Positions 5,600 to 7,099 of a stretch of DNA of 7,099 nt are shown piece by piece. The notes beneath the pieces are model-generated. The model searched no databases, was not told the origin of the DNA, and worked only from the letters and a program-made list of their open reading frames with translations. The DNA is taken from the NCBI GenBank assembly GCA_964649095.1, contig CAZYPH010000111.1:1-7099 (forward strand), written 5' to 3'. Source of the stretch: CAZYPH01 sp964649095 (GTDB lineage: Bacteria; Bdellovibrionota; UBA1018; UBA923). Position numbers and translations under genes: made by a program. Numbering within the stretch: position 1 is the first letter of the stretch; each line of letters begins with the position of its first letter.

Positions 5600-6288
5600 T
5601 TCGAATCAATCTTGCAGGAAACAATAAGTCGCGATCAGGTTTTTTGGCATCACTAAAAAATCTATTTACCTCAAAAAAAGAGTCGGCAGGACCATCGGCA
5701 GAGGCGGTTGTTTCAGAGAGCGACCCATCGAGTGATTCTAAGTTGTCGCTTAATCAGCCAGCCGTAAATGCGGTGCTTGCATCTGGGCTTTGTTACTTTG
5801 CAATGCTGCAGCTTGAGCAAAAACAACAAGAAGAATTGGCTGTGGTTGATGCGGAAATCAAAGTAGTGGAACAAAACAAAAGTGAAGTAGAGCAGAAGCT
5901 TGCAAAAACGAAAGGCTACGAAGCTATAAAGAAACAACTTGAAGACGATGAAAAAGCCTTACAGACGAAAATCGATGTTCTTAATCAGTTGTCGAAAGAT
6001 CGTAATATGCCTTCTAAACTCTTATTACAAATTGCTCAGACCATACCAGAGTCGGTTTGGCTCAATGAACTTAGACTTGATGAAAAAGCGATTCAGCTTG
6101 TGGGCTCAACGCCCGCGTATACTGACGTCAGCGATTTTATGAAGACGTTAAATAGTACATCATATTTTAGTGATATTTCACTGAACGGTATTCAAGAGAA
6201 TCAAAATCAACTGACTAGTAAAGGCGAGCGTTACCAGAACTTTGAACTGCGCGCATTACGAAGAGAGGCCGCAAATGCGGGGTCTTAA
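5596..6288 (+). CDS. pilN: Type IV pilus assembly protein PilN
   Basis: PilN is a bitopic inner-membrane protein whose short cytoplasmic tail docks into PilM and whose periplasmic part pairs with PilO. At 230 residues it opens with MIRINLAG, the conserved PilM-binding tail (Ile-Asn-Leu). One hydrophobic segment lies at about 55-73, followed by a long charged coiled coil (about 73-135) and a ferredoxin-like C-terminal domain (about 140-215) containing the typical IPESVWLNEL stretch. The linker between the INL tail and the membrane segment (residues 9-54, Ser/Lys-rich) is much longer than in most PilN proteins, where the segment begins around residue 20. ATG 5596 overlaps the pilM stop (ATGA) and is preceded by GAGGGGG at 5584-5590. 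Confidence 0.94.
   Translation: MIRINLAGNNKSRSGFLASLKNLFTSKKESAGPSAEAVVSESDPSSDSKLSLNQPAVNAVLASGLCYFAMLQLEQKQQEELAVVDAEIKVVEQNKSEVEQKLAKTKGYEAIKKQLEDDEKALQTKIDVLNQLSKDRNMPSKLLLQIAQTIPESVWLNELRLDEKAIQLVGSTPAYTDVSDFMKTLNSTSYFSDISLNGIQENQNQLTSKGERYQNFELRALRREAANAGS
6262..6268 (+). promoter_or_regulatory. Shine-Dalgarno that sets the pilO start
   Basis: AGAGAGG lies six bases before ATG 6275, inside the end of pilN. It favours 6275 over the in-frame TTG at 6242, which has no comparable site. Confidence 0.65.
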
Positions 6289-6889
6289 CCAACTGTTTCA
6301 ACGCATTCCGATCGCTCTAATTGCCGTAGGTTTTTTAGCCTATTTGGCTGGCAGCTATTATATTTGGACTACTTCAGACACCTCTGAGTTAGCGCTGCGT
6401 AAACAGGCTCTTGTTAATTCTCAGCAGAATTTAACTCAGTTACAAGCTGAGCTTGCTAAAGCTGAAGCATTTTTACAAAGCCTAGACACCATTCGCGCGC
6501 GCATTCGCGCTCTGGCACAACAATTAGAAGAGACGAAAGACTCTTTGAGTAGTGAAGTTGATATCGGCAATTTCGTAAAAATTCTGAACCTAGAGTCTAA
6601 CAAAGTAAAGCTACGTCTCAAGGGCATTAAACCCGAAGTCGAACGTAAGCGCGATTACTACGTAGAGGTGCCATTTGTGATTAATCTAAAGGGCGCATAT
6701 ATACAGATTCTTGTATTTTTAGATCGCATTTCACGTTTTCAACAGATTGTGAACATATCCGACTTTCAGTTAAAACCCTCTGGTAATAACCTGACGAATT
6801 ATGTGGAGTTGGATGGTTCCGTGCGATTGGTAACGTATAAATACTTAGGGTCATCAGCAGATCAGATTGGTAAAAAACAGCCACGGTAG
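6275..6889 (+). CDS. pilO: Type IV pilus assembly protein PilO
   Basis: PilO is a bitopic inner-membrane protein that forms the periplasmic scaffold with PilN and contacts PilP. From ATG 6275 it has 204 residues, the usual length. It has a short cytoplasmic N-terminus (1-10), one membrane segment (about 11-31), a coiled coil (about 36-90) and a ferredoxin-like domain (about 93-195). Diagnostic features of that domain are the FVKILNLESNKVKLRLKGIKPE segment, the YYVEVPFVINLKGAYIQILVFLDRIS segment (the PilO 'Tyr-x-Glu-x-Pro ... Gly-x-Tyr ... Phe-Leu' pattern) and the 'Val-Asn-Ile-x-Asp-Phe-x-Leu-Lys-Pro' strand after it. It overlaps pilN by 14 bases, and the start is supported by AGAGAGG at 6262-6268. 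A TTG at 6242 would add 11 residues that look unlike PilO. Confidence 0.94.
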   Translation: MRGLNQLFQRIPIALIAVGFLAYLAGSYYIWTTSDTSELALRKQALVNSQQNLTQLQAELAKAEAFLQSLDTIRARIRALAQQLEETKDSLSSEVDIGNFVKILNLESNKVKLRLKGIKPEVERKRDYYVEVPFVINLKGAYIQILVFLDRISRFQQIVNISDFQLKPSGNNLTNYVELDGSVRLVTYKYLGSSADQIGKKQPR

Positions 6890-6891
6890 GC

Positions 6892-6897
6892 GGAGAG
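6892..6897 (+). promoter_or_regulatory. Shine-Dalgarno for pilP
   Basis: GGAGAG precedes ATG 6901. It is part of a 13-base string also found at the ABC permease start (2270-2282). Confidence 0.6.
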
Positions 6898-6900
6898 TAT

Positions 6901-7099
6901 ATGAAAGCTTTTGGTGCAGCCTTAAAAAAGTCAGCAAAGCTTGCAGCAGCCCTTGTAGGGTTATTGTTTACTATCAGTGTGTCTGCTGCGCCCATTGCTG
7001 AAAACGAAGAGCTTTCCCTCGAGAAGTCATTGTTACTGCGAGATCCGTTTAGGCGTTTAATAAAAAAAGAGTCTGATGATGACCACGTTGTTTTTGTGC
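6901..7099 (+). CDS. pilP: PilP-like pilus assembly protein, N-terminal part (3' end outside window)
   Basis: Sixty-six residues are visible before the window ends. An N-terminus with several Lys is followed by a hydrophobic core (about 14-27) and Val-Ser-Ala-Ala-Pro, a plausible signal peptidase I site near residue 29 or 30. The segment LLLRDPFRR (44-52) contains the Arg-Asp-Pro-Phe motif characteristic of PilP. PilP connects PilN/PilO in the inner membrane to the PilQ secretin. PilP proteins are often lipoproteins, but there is no Cys in the visible part and so no lipobox. The gene starts 11 bases after pilO behind a clear Shine-Dalgarno. The name rests on the RDPF motif plus position. The conserved C-terminal beta domain lies beyond the window. 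Confidence 0.82.
   Translation, partial: MKAFGAALKKSAKLAAALVGLLFTISVSAAPIAENEELSLEKSLLLRDPFRRLIKKESDDDHVVFV

Noticed and set aside
6242..6274. TTG 6242 as pilO start
   Set aside because: It gives an 11-residue extension unlike PilO, and AGAGAGG at 6262-6268 fits ATG 6275.
6681..6995. Minus-strand open frame of 104 codons across the pilO/pilP junction
   Set aside because: It runs antisense to conserved PilO motifs and the pilP signal region, with no recognisable protein features.

Overview
The window is a tightly packed, all-plus-strand type IV pilus (T4P) cluster. In order it holds: the C-terminal end of an unidentified Cys-rich protein; a pilin-like membrane protein ending in a dockerin-like calcium-binding module; an ABC transporter pair (ATPase then permease, like Myxococcus PilH and PilI); the prepilin peptidase PilD; a divergent FimT/GspH-like protein; and the inner-membrane alignment genes pilM, pilN, pilO and the start of pilP. 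The order ABC-ATPase, ABC-permease, pilD, pilM, pilN, pilO, pilP is that of the Myxococcus xanthus pil locus (pilH-I-D-M-N-O-P-Q). This points to a Gram-negative bacterium of the former Deltaproteobacteria, such as Myxococcota or Bdellovibrionota. The sequence is noticeably AT-richer than typical Myxococcus, so a Bdellovibrionota/Oligoflexia-like or uncultured lineage is more likely. That assignment is inference.

Layout. Bases 1-1406 hold two envelope or surface proteins without a clear named homologue, probably pilus accessory proteins. Bases 1410-3103 encode the ABC transporter. Bases 3100-4453 encode the peptidase that matures prepilins and the FimT/GspH-like protein. A 60-base gap (4454-4513) is the only notable intergenic space. 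Bases 4514-7099 encode the PilM-N-O-P scaffold, and pilQ would be expected just past the right edge.

Almost every junction is an overlap or near-contact: ATGA at 525, 3 bases at 1407-1409, ATGA at 2279, GTGA at 3100, 14 bases at 3875, ATGA at 5596, 14 bases at 6275, and 11 bases before 6901. This indicates translational coupling and co-transcription. No tRNA, rRNA, mobile element, CRISPR array or convincing terminator is visible.

How the genes work together. PilD cleaves and methylates prepilins at the inner membrane. PilM (cytoplasmic, actin-like) binds the N-terminal tail of PilN. PilN and PilO form the periplasmic coiled-coil/ferredoxin-like scaffold, and PilP links that scaffold to the outer-membrane secretin. 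The most unusual parts are the tandem Cys-motif protein, the dockerin-like module on a pilin-like protein, the altered first cysteine pair of PilD, and the FimT/GspH-like protein that lacks a recognisable prepilin cleavage site.
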